Assembly (NCBI GenBank): GCA_963978905.1
Contig: OZ022256.1
Coordinates: 23,499,743-23,563,742, forward strand
Direction of reading: 5' to 3'
DNA from: Trichostrongylus colubriformis
Lineage: Eukaryota > Nematoda > Chromadorea > Rhabditida > Trichostrongylidae
DNA: 64,000 nucleotides
The notes below the pieces were generated by a model. It made no database searches and was not told the origin of the DNA. It saw only the letters and a program-made list of their open reading frames with translations. The position numbers were made by a program, and so were the translations under genes. This document shows, piece after piece, positions 32,541 through 44,100 of this stretch. Position 1 is the first letter of the stretch. The number at the start of each line of letters is the position of its first letter.

Positions 32541-33753
32541 ACCTAAGGTGCGATAGCGCGGGCAGTCGCGTGCGCATCGTTGCTGGGGCGCGTCACGTTT
32601 GAAAAGTGAGGGAAGGAGGGGTGGAGTGCAAGTGTTCCGACTGGTGAGGTCAGGTCAGGTTGCGCGGCGGATTGCAAGTAGGTGAAGACAGGTAAAAGCA
32701 CGCTGCCAAAGCTGCTCCCCTAAAAAGGCTTACAAAGGCTGTTAGGCAAATCTGGGAGAGCCCAGACGGCAGGACACGCCACCATTCGGACAATTCGCGA
32801 AGCGTCGCCGCGCGCGGTGACCCAATTCGGTGCTGACCTCTAGAAATCGGAACACTTGCAACACACCCGGGACGGAGTGGCGCCGTGCCGATTTCGACAT
32901 AGATGCTCAGATCCACCCACACTCATTCTCTGCTTCATAGTTCCCTATCTTATGCGCTACATAAAAAGTCTTGATGTAATAAGATATTTCTATTCCTTTC
33001 GACATTTCGATAGCCGATCATCAATGGTCAGCTACTGACAGTGCGAAAAGGACCGAAAGAACTGATCTTTCACGATTTCTCTTCTTGGAAAAGCAACACT
33101 CTGAAGACTCATTTTCTGCTCATTATATTCAATCACTGAATGGAAATGAACTCTTTCATCCGTCATCCGTCTTTAGACCATCAGAAAAGGATGCAGGGGT
33201 GCTAATGTAGTTGTGGAGTGGGGCCCTCACTGTTGCGCTGTCGTCCCTCGAAATCGTCCTACAATCATCAGTTTGTGCACTCAAGTGCATATTTTTACCT
33301 GAGCCATCCTTAAGGGGGTAAGGGCTTCCCTAGTGAGTAAGACTTGCTAAAAACTTAGGCAAAAATAGCCTCGGACGCCGAGCACAGTGGAGTGCCCTCT
33401 CCCACCCCCTCCCAACTATATATTACCGGATGAAGTGAGGTGTCCAGCATATGTGAGTGCTTCGATTCAGACATTTATGTGGTTTTGCTCTCTTCGCTCT
33501 CTTCAACAAATGAAGCCGTGAAATTCAAGAGTGCGAAAATGGTCGGATACGTTTCAAATAGATCCAGAGATTATCGCTGACGATCTATACGACAAAGGAT
33601 TCACGAGAATACAGATTATAACGAGATATATGTATAGGACGAGATATCAGATGCATACAATACGTCCTACTCGACTCCCACATTCAGTACGGCGCCGCTT
33701 TGCGCGCCCCAGCAACGATGCGCACGCGATCGCCCGCGCTGTCTCATCTTAGG
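32541..33753. mobile_element. 1.2-kb TIR element just upstream of CNOT11
   Basis: About 50-bp inverted ends: left CTAAGGTGCGATAGCGCGGG, right CCCGCGCTGTCTCATCTTAG, continuing inward as GCGTGCGCATCGTTGCTGGG on the left arm and its complement on the right. An inner inverted pair (GCAAGTGTTCCGA at about 32629, TCGGAACACTTGC at about 32847) is also present. A family C MITE (33203-33420) is nested within. It ends 137 bp before the CNOT11 ATG. No transposase is visible. Confidence 0.8.
33203..33420. mobile_element. Poly-G terminal MITE, family C (nested)
   Basis: The left part is GTAGTTGTGGAGTGGGGCCC and the right part CCCACCCCCTCCCAACTAT, with the same interior block order as the 5999-6185 copy. 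Ends are more decayed than in the other copies. Confidence 0.55.
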
Positions 33754-33890
33754 TTTAGATACCATCCCTTTTGAACCCGGCAGTGCAACTAGGATTTTCA
33801 CTCCTGTGCATGTTTCTTGAATTTTCTATAGTTAGAGTCTCTGAACTTCACATCGACCTTTGTATTGGGATCTTATGGTTTTAGCTACAG

Positions 33891-36800
33891 ATGAGTAGTA
33901 AAAAGAAGGTGCAGAAGAAAAAAGGGAGGACGAAAGATGTGGCTGAAGACTTTGACGATTTGGTGGAGAATGCTAATGATGATGGATGTGGCTTGTCGAG
34001 GAAATACGCCACGGATATAATAAGGTGAGTCATAAATCATTCTTTTCATTCCATATTCGATCTTGCTTATTAAGATTGATCAAGTGTCATTCGAAGCCGT
34101 TGAATAAGGTTGCAGCGGAATTTGTTGAGGTAAACTTCAGATTATTTACATGAATGAATACACCCTTCAAGAACATTAAGTAGATCTTCAAAGAGCGATG
34201 TTCGTTAGTGGTCGGAATGGCGCTGCTTGCTATCTACGACGATTTGGCACCCACAGATGACATCGCAAGCAAGATCGTCACCGTTTATTTAATCTATAGG
34301 TATCAGCTCACACAAGATTTTACTTGAAATATTGCCACAGTGGATCACAATCAGGGTTTTGAAAACCTTTCAGGGTTCGTGATATTGAGGTAGCGCTTCG
34401 TCGCAGAAACCCTGGTGGTATTGAGGACATACTGGGCCATCCTTTCATGTCATTTTTTCTCAATCTGGTTCGTGTTAGTTTTCTTGTAACTTTGGCCATT
34501 GCAAGGCTAACTCTGTGTTTTGAATCATATGTGAATTGAGTTTCATGGTTGTTTCTAGGTGGAATCCAAGGTCGTGGAGGACATCTGCGTAACGTACCCT
34601 CTCCCAATTGGTATTGAGCGCTCCATTGTTCTACGGATCTTGAATGGGAAAACTGCTGAATTCGCTCACATGAGCGCAATTGATCTCTTGGCTGGTGGAG
34701 CGCTAAACGATGTACGTTTTTGTCTTCATTGTTTTCTATGTGCTAAGGTAGTTGGGGGGGGGGCACTCGACAAAGACAAGAGTTGCGCTCAATTTCTGCT
34801 CATAGGCACTCTTAAGGTTATCTTATGCCTAGATACAGCTAACTAACTGAGGAAACGATTGAATTATCCGTCCATTAGTATATTACGAAAAACTAGCTAG
34901 AACTAGACTAAACAACCACTTACGCGTATTCGCTTAAGCCTAGGGGAAGGGGATCTCCTTCCCCAAGGCTTAGGCTAACATAGAATGAAAAAACAAGCAC
35001 GAATTTGCTTCTCTGCGCTCTAGCCAGCGTTAGAGACGCAGAGACACAGCTGCAGTGTCCCCCCCCCCTCCAACTACCTTAGCAAAGTTTTCTGCAATGC
35101 TCATCACACGCGCACCACGTATAATAAAAAGTGAGGTTACACTCTAAGGGAACATGTTCGATGAGTTTTCTGTGTACTTGTGTATTTTATTTTAAAACTT
35201 TCACTCTCAAAACTGCGTCACAAGACGGATTTGGGAGGCCGGTGATTGATTCCCACAGTAACCCACGTCATCACTGGGGCGCGCATTTGAATTGGGGCAC
35301 GTAAGGTGGAGCCCCTCATAGTTTCTATGAGCCATCCTTCCAAATCCGTTCTAGTGAAGTGGACAAACTCCATTATGTGTAGTTTTTAATGTTTGATGAG
35401 CATCCAATGCTGTTAGTCTTGCAGTTATAATTAGCAGTTCTTTAGTCACCCATAATCAAGCAGAGGAAGTCTGTGGATGAGTTGATTGGTTCCCATTCCG
35501 TACATCGAGTTTTCCTCCATGCTCTAAGATAAACTTCAATAACGCTGGGAACAGAGGTTATAATTTGAATATTTATCACAAGAATAAATAAGAATAGCGT
35601 AACAAATAACAAACTTTTCGGGTCTCAAGCGTGAATCAGCTTATCAAAAATCTACAGCGATTTGATGTGAAAGAAACAAAACATAATCTGTTCAAATTCC
35701 ATTACAGTCAATCGTAATATAACAAACATTGTTGTTATTTTTGTAACATTTTCTGGCGCTCATGTACTATGGGGGAGGCACTCAAAAACAATTTCTTGGA
35801 AGTGAAGAATTTTCCTCACCCCGAGAGTTTAAGAAAGAGCTCCGAGTTGTGTCCTCATCCAAAGCATGAAAAAATATTTGCCACACTAAAAAGTATTCGC
35901 CCATTCTGAAGCTCCTTCCCCTTCAAGGCTTAGGCAAAAACCACATTTCCTGGCTTGCACTGATATCTTAGTACCTTCCAACACATTAAAGAACATAATA
36001 CCAAATCAGATACGCATAAAAACAATACCAAATCAGATACGCATAAAAACCCAAAGAACGAAAAAAGAGACAATGAAATAACCATGCAACCATGGAACCA
36101 TGCATTTAGCCTAAGCCTTGGGAGGGGGGACACTTCACACACGGAAGTTCATCAATGGTAGGCAGGATTTTGCTTGTTTATTTACTTTCGGCATTTCAAA
36201 ATAAAAACGTGCTGTGCTCGAACACGTTGATATTACATGTTTTAAGGATTTGTGATGTGATTAAGTCTCTATTGTAATTACAAATGCGTTTTTGAGTGCC
36301 ACCCCCATAGTACATGAGCACCCATTTCCTTTCCACTATCGCTCAACTTCTTTATTAACGAGCCACAGGATTCCTCCGAATCGCTCACAACGGCACGCGA
36401 TTTCTTCTTCTTAACACCCTTCGAAATCGTCGCTTCTCCGAAAATTCTCACAATGCTTGAGATCTCGTCAGTTTTGTCAGTTTTTGCCTTCTTTCCATCA
36501 GGCTCATCAGACTGTTCAGAGCCCTTTCCAGCATGGATACCCTTTATCTTATTCTTTTTTGCAGACGCTAGATGTTTCCGCTTTAGGGCATGACGTACCA
36601 GTGGGTTTAATTCAAAAATGAATGTCTTTCATGCAAGTGAATATGCTTGCCTGCTCAAGGGCTTCAAACTCAACGTGTACTCTAGAAGAGGTGTTCGAAT
36701 GGCAAGAAGCTTTCCCTGTTATGAACCAGCAAACACGTCAACTAGAAAACAAGGAGAAAGGGGATTCACTACGAGTGAACTACATCATTTGAAAACAAAT

Positions 36801-39800
36801 ATATACTTTATACGTTATCAAACATTAAAACAACACGTAATGGAGTTTGTCCACTGCACTAGAACGGATTTGAAGCAATGATTCACAGAAGCCTTTGTGG
36901 GCTCCATCACACGTGCCCCAATCCAAATGCGCGCTCCAGTGATGACGGGGGTTACTGTGGGAATCAATCACCGGCCTGCCAAATCCGTCTTGTAACTGCG
37001 TCCCCCTTTGTCCGAGAAAATACTTATGGCAGTGACGAAGATGCCAATTGAGTGAGGTCAAGAGGTGGAAGGGAGGATTTGTGTTACAATGCGCAAACCT
37101 CCTTCCTCGTAACATCTATTGATATGAGCACTGTAATGGGGTTTCAATAGTGTACTGGAGTGGCACCCCACCTTGAAGGAATGACTGTGATTTCACCTTC
37201 CTTGCGAGGTCGCTCACTTCGCCCAGAGCTCAGCTGTAGCCGTAGGTAAGGGCAAATGCAACTCCTCGCATCAAACCACTAGGTTGCTATTTTGTACTCT
37301 ACTTTATCCCGAATTTTCGTAGCATAAAAAATTGCGGATGCACAATTCCATTGTATGTTGTAGGTCGGCTTTGAGTGTGAGGCAATGACGAAACGATGTT
37401 ATTTCGAAGTTTATCACGTCTAATTCTAGGTGACCTTTTACTCCTGATATCAGCAAGAAGTACTTAATTGAAACTTTTCAATGCCGTGCCTTGCTGAATC
37501 TGTGGTCTTTTACTCAACAGTGTAATTTGTTATTCTTCTTCATTCAAGGTTTCCCGCTGCTTGGCAATCGCTCCCAATTTCTCGCAACAGAAAAATAAAA
37601 TCACGAAACTAATCTGCAATCATTTCATTCAGACAAATCTTGGTTTTTCCGAAGCAGAACAGTTTCATGTGAAGCAAGTCGCACGTTGGCCTGAACACCT
37701 CGATATGGTTACCATTCCTTCAATCCTACCTTATCCCGATCCTGATGATAATAGCTTACATGAGTATGTTCACCAAACCTATAGCAGCTGAGCTCCTATG
37801 AGGTCTCATCAACTGATTTACAGCTTATCACAAGATGCGCTTCTCGTGTCGCTGATGGAACGGATATCATGCGAGCCATTGAAACAACTTCCATTCAAAA
37901 CTACTCCGCTCATGCCCCCACTTTATCCTATTCAACCAATAGAAGTGAGTTTCTCGGAATATGGTGTAATATCCTGTCCTAGTTTCATCTGTAGTTTCAT
38001 CTGCTGAGCCGTGAACCAATTATGTACCTTATAGAAGTGAGTTTCTCGGAATATGGTGTAATATCCTGTCCTAGTTTCATCAGCTGAGCCGTGAACCAAT
38101 TATGTACCTTATTGTAGCTCGGATGCGAGGATTCTGAAGAGTTACAAAACAAAATAGTTGGTATCGCTTCTACCAACCCTGCTACTTCGAAGGATCAAGA
38201 TCTGGTCCATGGAGGTAGGTTCATTCATCGTAGTTCAAGTTGTTAATAAGTGCTAAATCAAGTATAGTCTGTGGGTCTCATATGGATTGTCGGCTTTACG
38301 TGATTCCTCAGCTTTTTTCTTATTCAGACAATGCTTCAATTCCGACAATGCAGGCCCCCACGCAAGAGCTTACGGAGGAGCAGTTAAAGGAGTTTACCCG
38401 AAGATTACTCGACGGAAAGTCATTAACGTGAGTTATTGTCATCACTAGGCGGCAAATTTTCGATAATCAGATAGTAAGCAGCATCATGTAGGGCCCAGTA
38501 ATGAGGCCGTGAGGGGAGTGAAGAAACAACACTGAAGGGCAGTTGCCGCAAATACAGCAACCCGTATTGCATGTAACTAGGACTGCGGGTAAGCCCAGTA
38601 GGTGCTGAGAGCGATTACTGGTCTAGCAGGAAACTTAGTAGTATAAATGAACGAATAGAACAAGGCAGTAAACACTCTACGACATAAAAACTCTCAAAAT
38701 ATGCAAATCAAAGCTATCTTATTGTTACTATCAAAAATATGACGTTTTACTGCTTCACTTACCTGGACCGCAGTTTAGTTCGTTTCTGTCCTTAGGAGCA
38801 TCCTGAGACACCATTCTTCCTCTTCTTCGTTCCTACGGAACTTGGATAGCTCCAGCTACGGCAGAGGGCGGCGAATCATTCCAGGGAGTGCCTATCATTC
38901 ATATAACCGATTGCAAAGTCAGTGGAATCTGTTTTAACTTTGATCCTGTAGCAATGATCCCTTGTACGCATCATGCATCTCTTGTATCATCATAGGCTGC
39001 TCTTTAAAATCGAGTATGAATATTGTTACGCCTATATCACAGCAACCTCAAATTGAAGAGCAAAAGCAATGAACGAATAATAGCTCTATTAGGACGTTCT
39101 CAACTACCACATTCAGTTCAATCGATTCGTAATATCGTCCTCTGCGCGCTCATTTTAATGCGCTCTTTTATTTATTACCTGAATGAGTGTGAATTTCTGA
39201 GTTCTAGTGGCACATTCGGGCTGTATTTTTTCGTCTAATTAGGCGATTTGGTAAAATGGGTAAAGCTATGCTTGAACAAGCATATTTCAATGATTCCAGT
39301 GTAGCAGTCGTTATTTCAAATAAGATAATGCTCTCGCCGTGAATTTCATACTGAAATTCATACGACAGTAAGACCCAAAGTGTTGGGGAGAAAAACAATG
39401 GCTAGTTGTGAAGTTACTGGATTCATATAAACTGAAATCCTGAAAATGCGGTCTTTTTTCAGTCAGTCGGAAACCAAACAAATGTTGAAGGCTTTGGAAC
39501 GTGCTGATGTCAACCATGATTTTCTGAATCAGTTTATGCAGATGAGCGACTCCGATTTGTCGAGATTGATAGATTTGAATGTGAAGGTTTGTGTGGTTTC
39601 AGCCACCCTGCCACATATGTCCACATTAAGAGGTGTACCAAATTTTTGCAGCAATTTTAGCATGTGTTTTTCATCCGTTTCATCTGGGTTTGTTCAGATT
39701 GCCATAGAAGTTATTGACTTGTGTGTAACTGCAGATCGGACGCTGGCAACTAGGTAAGTCTTTCCAGAATCAATGAGGTCGCCTTCCTTCTTTTAAAATA

Positions 39801-40476
39801 TTTTATTAAGGATAATGAGAATAGTTCAAGGAATGGATGTGACCGTTCAGTGCATGGAGGTGGTCACTCGGCTTTATCAGGTTGGATAAGATTTGTAAAT
39901 GTCATCATTGGTTCCTTGATATCCTTAACTGGGATGGGTCAAAGTTTCTTGTGCAGAAATTATCAGTCCAAAGCACTGGTGGGCTTTTCTATTTTTCTTC
40001 TTTTATATTACCGAATGTGATGACCCGCGAAGATTAAGATGTTGAACTGTGCTTTTAAACACTGCGCTTATTACTGTTTCGTAAAGAAATTCGGCGAGGT
40101 TGCAGTATCGTCCAGAACTTCCGAGAGAACCTCTTAACGACTTTGTGCGATATTGTGTTCGTTACTGTTTGGATGCCACCCCTTCATCGAATCTGAATCG
40201 TGTTGTCCGGCTTGTAGCAATTACATTGAAGAATCTTCTCAAAAGCGGCAGCATATCAGCGTCGGTAAGTGGTGAATGCTCTACAAAATACTTTAGGTTT
40301 GGTAATGAGTAATGTGAGTAATGAGTAACAAGTAATGAAGTTGTTATTTGAAGGAGTTATCGTTGGAATTGCGGGAATTCGGTGTGCGATTCTGCCAACA
40401 TCCAGACACAACATTTCTTTTCAACACCGTCGGACTGGCACAGCTCAAAGAAAACAATGAAGTCGCCACAAAATGA
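33891..40476 (+). CDS. CNOT11: CNOT11, CCR4-NOT complex subunit 11 (14 exons, 540 aa)
   Basis: Exons: 33891-34024, 34075-34129, 34184-34299, 34374-34473, 34559-34711, 37549-37763, 37824-37944, 38118-38214, 38328-38427, 39463-39586, 39698-39753, 39811-39880, 40106-40264, 40354-40476. All junctions are GT-AG and keep phase; human CNOT11 is about 510 aa. The N-terminal helical part (LIKCHSKPLNKVAAEF, SLVVGMALLAIYDDL, GHPFMSFFLNLV) parallels the human N-domain. IPSILPYPDPD (residues 242-252) matches human FPSILSDPDPD. The C-terminal third (ATLATR, VQCMEVVTRLYQ, RVVRLVAITLKNLLKSG) is the conserved CNOT11 domain, which binds CNOT1/CNOT10 in the deadenylase scaffold. The exon 6 acceptor is the least certain. 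Intron 5 (2.8 kb) carries transposons. A CTACAG precedes the ATG directly, so trans-splicing is possible. Confidence 0.9.
34741..35094. mobile_element. Poly-G terminal MITE, family C, in CNOT11 intron 5
   Basis: Perfect outer inverted repeats TGCTAAGGTAGTTGG and CCAACTACCTTAGCA, each followed inward by a G/C homopolymer and GCACT/AGTG-like sequence. A secondary palindrome (GCCTAGGGGAAGGGGA / TCCTTCCCCAAGGC) lies in the middle. Confidence 0.9.
35757..36324. mobile_element. Nested TIR element inside the 1.8-kb element
   Basis: Ends GCTCATGTACTATGGGGG-GGCACTCAAAAAC and GTTTTTGAGTGCCACCCCCATAGTACATGAGC are inverted repeats of about 31 bp. An inner CTTAGGC / GCCTAAG palindrome and a short ACCAAATCAGATACGCATAA direct duplication (about 36000-36046) lie inside. 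It appears to interrupt the coding-like segment to its right. Confidence 0.85.
36330..36720 (-). pseudogene. Coding-like gene fragment carried inside the TIR element
   Basis: The minus strand reads GKASCHSNTSSRVHVEFEAL, then EQASIFTCMKDIHF. After a single extra T in a T5 run near 36615 it continues ELNPLVRHALKRKHLASAKK, then basic/acidic NKIKGIHAGKGSEQSDEPDG, KKAKTDKTDEISSIVRIFGE and SRAVVSDSEESCGSLIKKLS. Composition (Lys-rich, Ser/Glu-rich) is that of a nuclear-protein tail. I do not recognise the parent. It runs into the nested TIR element at 36324. Acceptor-like TTCTAG sites occur upstream. Either a captured host gene fragment or the element's own decayed gene. Confidence 0.45.
37939..38110 (+). 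repeat. Tandem duplication of a CNOT11 splice donor region
   Basis: Unit 1 (37939-38030, 92 bp) and unit 2 (38031-38110, 80 bp) both begin ATAGAAGTGAGTTTCTCGGA and end AATTATGTACCTT. Unit 1 has a 12-bp internal repeat (GTAGTTTCATCT). Both carry the exon-end/donor sequence AGAA-GTGAGT. The first is the exon 7 donor in my model; use of the second would add 92 nt with in-frame stops. Confidence 0.9.
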
Positions 40477-40529
40477 TGGATTATCTTTCAGTGTGCGATG
40501 TATGCGAATATGTATTGTAAGCTTATGAT

Positions 40530-41001
40530 TGCAGCGGGTTTTATGTGCTATTGTTCTTCAATACTTTTACTCAGAGCAGTTTGCAGCAGAGCTTACTAGA
40601 AGCTTTATTTCGTGGAATTTTGAAATTATGCTATGAAAAGCGTACGAGCGCGCAGGTGGTAGGTCTGAAAACTGGAACCATAAGTGCAGATGAACAGGTC
40701 AATTGCTTCACGTTCTTCGATGTCCACTATGATCAACAATTTCATGTTGGGTCCTGAGACTTTTCAGACGCTATTTTTCCTGATGAACTCAGAAAAGTAC
40801 CGGATGATTGTACAATCTATTGCCTTAGAGACACCGGGAGGCGTTCGGTGCGACTTTCACCCCCCATCACTTCCTCTGAAGAGGAAGGATTGTTCTCAGA
40901 GAAAAAGCATTCACAGTTCTCACTTTTCCCTTACTCCTCCTGGTGGTTCAAAATCTTTGATTATCTGTAGTGATGCTTACATGTGGTTCATTTTTGTATA
41001 A
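40530..41001 (+). other. Coding-like segment between CNOT11 and GTF2H4, unassigned
   Basis: After an acceptor-like GATTGCAG at 40526-40533, one frame reads RVLCAIVLQYFYSEQFAAEL, then TRSFISWNFEIML and a stop. An overlapping frame reads SSLQQSLLEALFRGILKLCY, then EKRTSAQV up to a GTAGGT donor. A further open piece (40684-41001) reads SIASRSSMSTMINNFMLGPE, then TFQTLFFLMNSEKYRMIVQS. These look like exon-grade sequence on the same strand as both neighbours, but the only joins I can make need introns of about 31-34 nt, too short to trust. It could be an uncalled small gene, alternative 3' exons of CNOT11, or a pseudogene. Confidence 0.3.
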
Positions 41002-41152
41002 CACGATCAGAGAATGCATAAAGTAAAGTATTATCGATGCTGCTGTGAGAATCTGCACCGATGCACAGTAAACATCAGTATCGGATCTGAGTACTGTCAT
41101 ATTAACCTTTTGTTAAAGTGTCTCTAATCCTGTGCTTATCGTAGGTCTCAAA

Positions 41153-44100
41153 ATGACCGGTGATGGGACGTTACCTTGTGGTGGTAATCTGTTCCTTGAC
41201 TATGTATGTACATTAAGCAATGCAGAAAAGGGATACCTCTACGCTCAGCCAGCTTGCGGTAAGCTGTATTTAACCTTCATCTGAATCCTTTATCTATTCA
41301 AGCTGAGGCGATTTGAACTGACGGGTTAAATAGTGGGTGATATGGTCAAGAGATTCTCTGAGCTACTTCTTGAGTGTGTTCACCGTCGGTCTTCGTCGTC
41401 ACTGTGTGTTTTTATTCTAAACCTTCGGTCTTGCCATATATGGGCAGCAAATTGCGGTACTACGTTTGAGAATTTTCTCCACTCATGATGCAGTTCTCCA
41501 AAGCAAATGATGTGCACTTCATATGAGAACAAGCAATGGCGAAACGATTGCATGGGTTCCTCAACCTGCTAACAAGTTTTTCCATTGCGGGACACTTCCT
41601 GCTCTTGGAGTCAATTTCCGCATCGCTCACCAATCATCCGCACCATAGTCGAGCGCCTGTATTTAATGGGTACGTGTAGTGATTGTCAGAAGGAGGTTTC
41701 AAACATCGAAATAGCAAATAGGTAATATAGAACTCTTGGCTAGATACTAATTTTCATGCCCTGCGGCGAATCGGACGGTGTTTTACATCATATCATGCAT
41801 CCATGGGTCTCATGTTCATTCAAACAGTTGTTCTTTTCAGCCTTATTCGTGTTTCGAATGCTTCCCAGTGTTTCACAACAGACTGTGATCAAAATGATCT
41901 GGAATTCTAATGTTGGGTATGTGAAGCATTTTTCATTCTTTGCCCTTAATAATTAAGAGTACTCGATCACCGAACGCACAAGCCATTATGCAAGCTTCCG
42001 AATTCGATGTAGAAAATACCGACAGCTAACAGGTGCAGGAAGCTGATGTGCACTGGTCAACGGGAAAAACAAGAATGGAAGGAGGGCTTTACACTTTTAC
42101 GTGCTACAATCCTTCTGGCAGACTCAATTTCGGGAAATAAAAGTTTAATAGGTGGAACCGCCTTCATACCCTGTGATACAGACGACGTCGTCAACGCTGC
42201 AGAGTATGAAGGCGGTCCTACATATAGAACGAGACATTCGGCAGATAGACACGTGAATTGGGGTCGAACATTATAACAATGCTTGCCTTCTTCTGTTTTT
42301 TTTGCTTTTCGTCTTATTGTTGTGCAGCAGTGTTTTTTCATTAGGATTTGAACGCTTGATCTGGGGAAATCGAGAAAACGATCATTATATGCACGCAGTC
42401 GCAGTGGAGGTAGTGTGTGACAATAAAACTTCAAGAAGTGATTCACTTGGAATTGTAAGACTTGAGGTGAGGATTTATAGGCTTCTGATGTTTATATTTG
42501 CAGCAGCTCACTGGCACAGCAGTCAACCTCAACGGAGATCGAAAATGCCCAAAAGCTGCTGAAAAACCTCGGTTTGGTTACGAGTAGCGACAAATTGCAT
42601 GTTAGTTTCCGATCGTTCATTGTATACATATTATGCCAGTAATCGTCTTATAGCCTTTTACTTCATGTTTTTATAGTCTCATAATCTTAGCCTGTCTTTC
42701 GGCAGTCGTACCTACGGTCAATTATGCTGGGCTCTCAAAAGTGCGCAAAAATCAACTCGGTAGAGGTGGACGTCAAGCGGCGGCAAAACGAAAAAGAACT
42801 TGGAAAGAAAGCTGCCGAAAGATGGGAATGTATACTGAGGTCTGATTTAGTATCTTCCTTTCAAGTGTTCTGAAAGCGCGGTGTGCAGTGTTCGAAAAAG
42901 ATGTGCGCCATGATTACGAGTAACTCTTCACTCAAACTTTACATTTAATTTTTATGAGTTAGAGTGAACTGTACCAAAATATTGTTGCGCAAGTGTTGGA
43001 TGTGAACGCTTAATCTTGGAAAATAGGTGTCAGAAAAAAGTGTCACTTTTTGTCCTCGACTTTCTGCCCTATAATAGTCGAACGTCAGCAGATACTGACG
43101 AGGTATTTCCTTTTTCGAGTTCGAGAGCACACCCCACGTCTCATTGAACTCCGTAACAGCCATTTACACGAGCAGGATCCGGGTGTTTCTTCCGAGTGAA
43201 CATGATGTGTCACCTCAACTAGGCAAAGTACGAGATTCTGTCAACCTCGTTCACAACCTTGCTACGGTCAGCCTTTCACTCTGTCTACTAAGGGTTTTCA
43301 TATTGGATGGCTATTTGAACATTTCCTTTTCTCCCAGCTCCCGACACCTTTCGTTTCCAAGATGCAGGACGTGCCATTACCATTGAAAATCCTATGGAGG
43401 CAGGTTTCAAGCATGAAAAATGACACTTCGGATAGCAACGTTGTCCAAGCAGCGAGAGCCTTGTGACTTCTTGAACCGAAGAGTCATTTTTAGGAAACTC
43501 TTCACGAGAGACCCACCACGGAACCTAGCCCTGCTGTTCTTATCGGACCTTGATGCCGTATGTGCTCTAAAGCCCGACTGAGCCTACTCAAGGCTCCTTA
43601 CCTTCATGACGGTGAAAGGCTTGAGACAGAGCTTGCTTCTGCTTTTTGGAGAACGTTCCAAGGATTCTTTCACCACTTTTTATCTCTTTCGTTACCCTCT
43701 GTTTCGTATACTTGACGGATGTGAGCCGCGAGCAAAGTGAATCCCCTGTAGAATTTATTTCAAGTGACTCTCTTCAGTGAATGATCTGTGGTAGTGTAGA
43801 AGCAAACACAACACATTAACACAATGTTCAAATGCGGGTAATAGAACTGTATTCAGATAGTGCGTCCAAAAATGCGCGAGGATTATAAGAATGTTTTCCA
43901 AGTGAGCAATGTGTAACTTGGCTATAGCACAATCATTTTTCCAGAGTCCGCCCTCTTTTGATGGGCTTCTCTCTTTCATCACCTCAGCATAGTTTCATAC
44001 AAGTGGCCTTGATGATGATTTGAGTGTCGCAAGTACACCGTCATGAATTGTGAACCAATTTTTAAGAATGAGTCCTTAAAAGAAGCCATTCTCTATTGTT

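Larger units (their letters stand above)
35214..37002. mobile_element. 1.8-kb element with about 185-bp inverted repeats in CNOT11 intron 5
   Basis: Arms 35214-35398 and 36818-37002 are reverse complements with few mismatches (CAAGACGGATTTGG / CCAAATCCGTCTTG, GGCCGGTGATTGATTCCCAC / GTGGGAATCAATCACCGGCC, GTGGACAAACTCCATTA / TAATGGAGTTTGTCCAC). Inside are a smaller TIR element (35757-36324) and a minus-strand coding-like segment (36340-36700). No transposase was recognised, so mobility would depend on another element. Confidence 0.85.

Noticed and set aside
42046..42562. Open frames in GTF2H4 intron 2 (42046-42276, 42302-42562)
   Set aside because: Exon 2 joins in phase to 42504, and p52 homology is continuous across that join; nothing is missing that these frames would supply.
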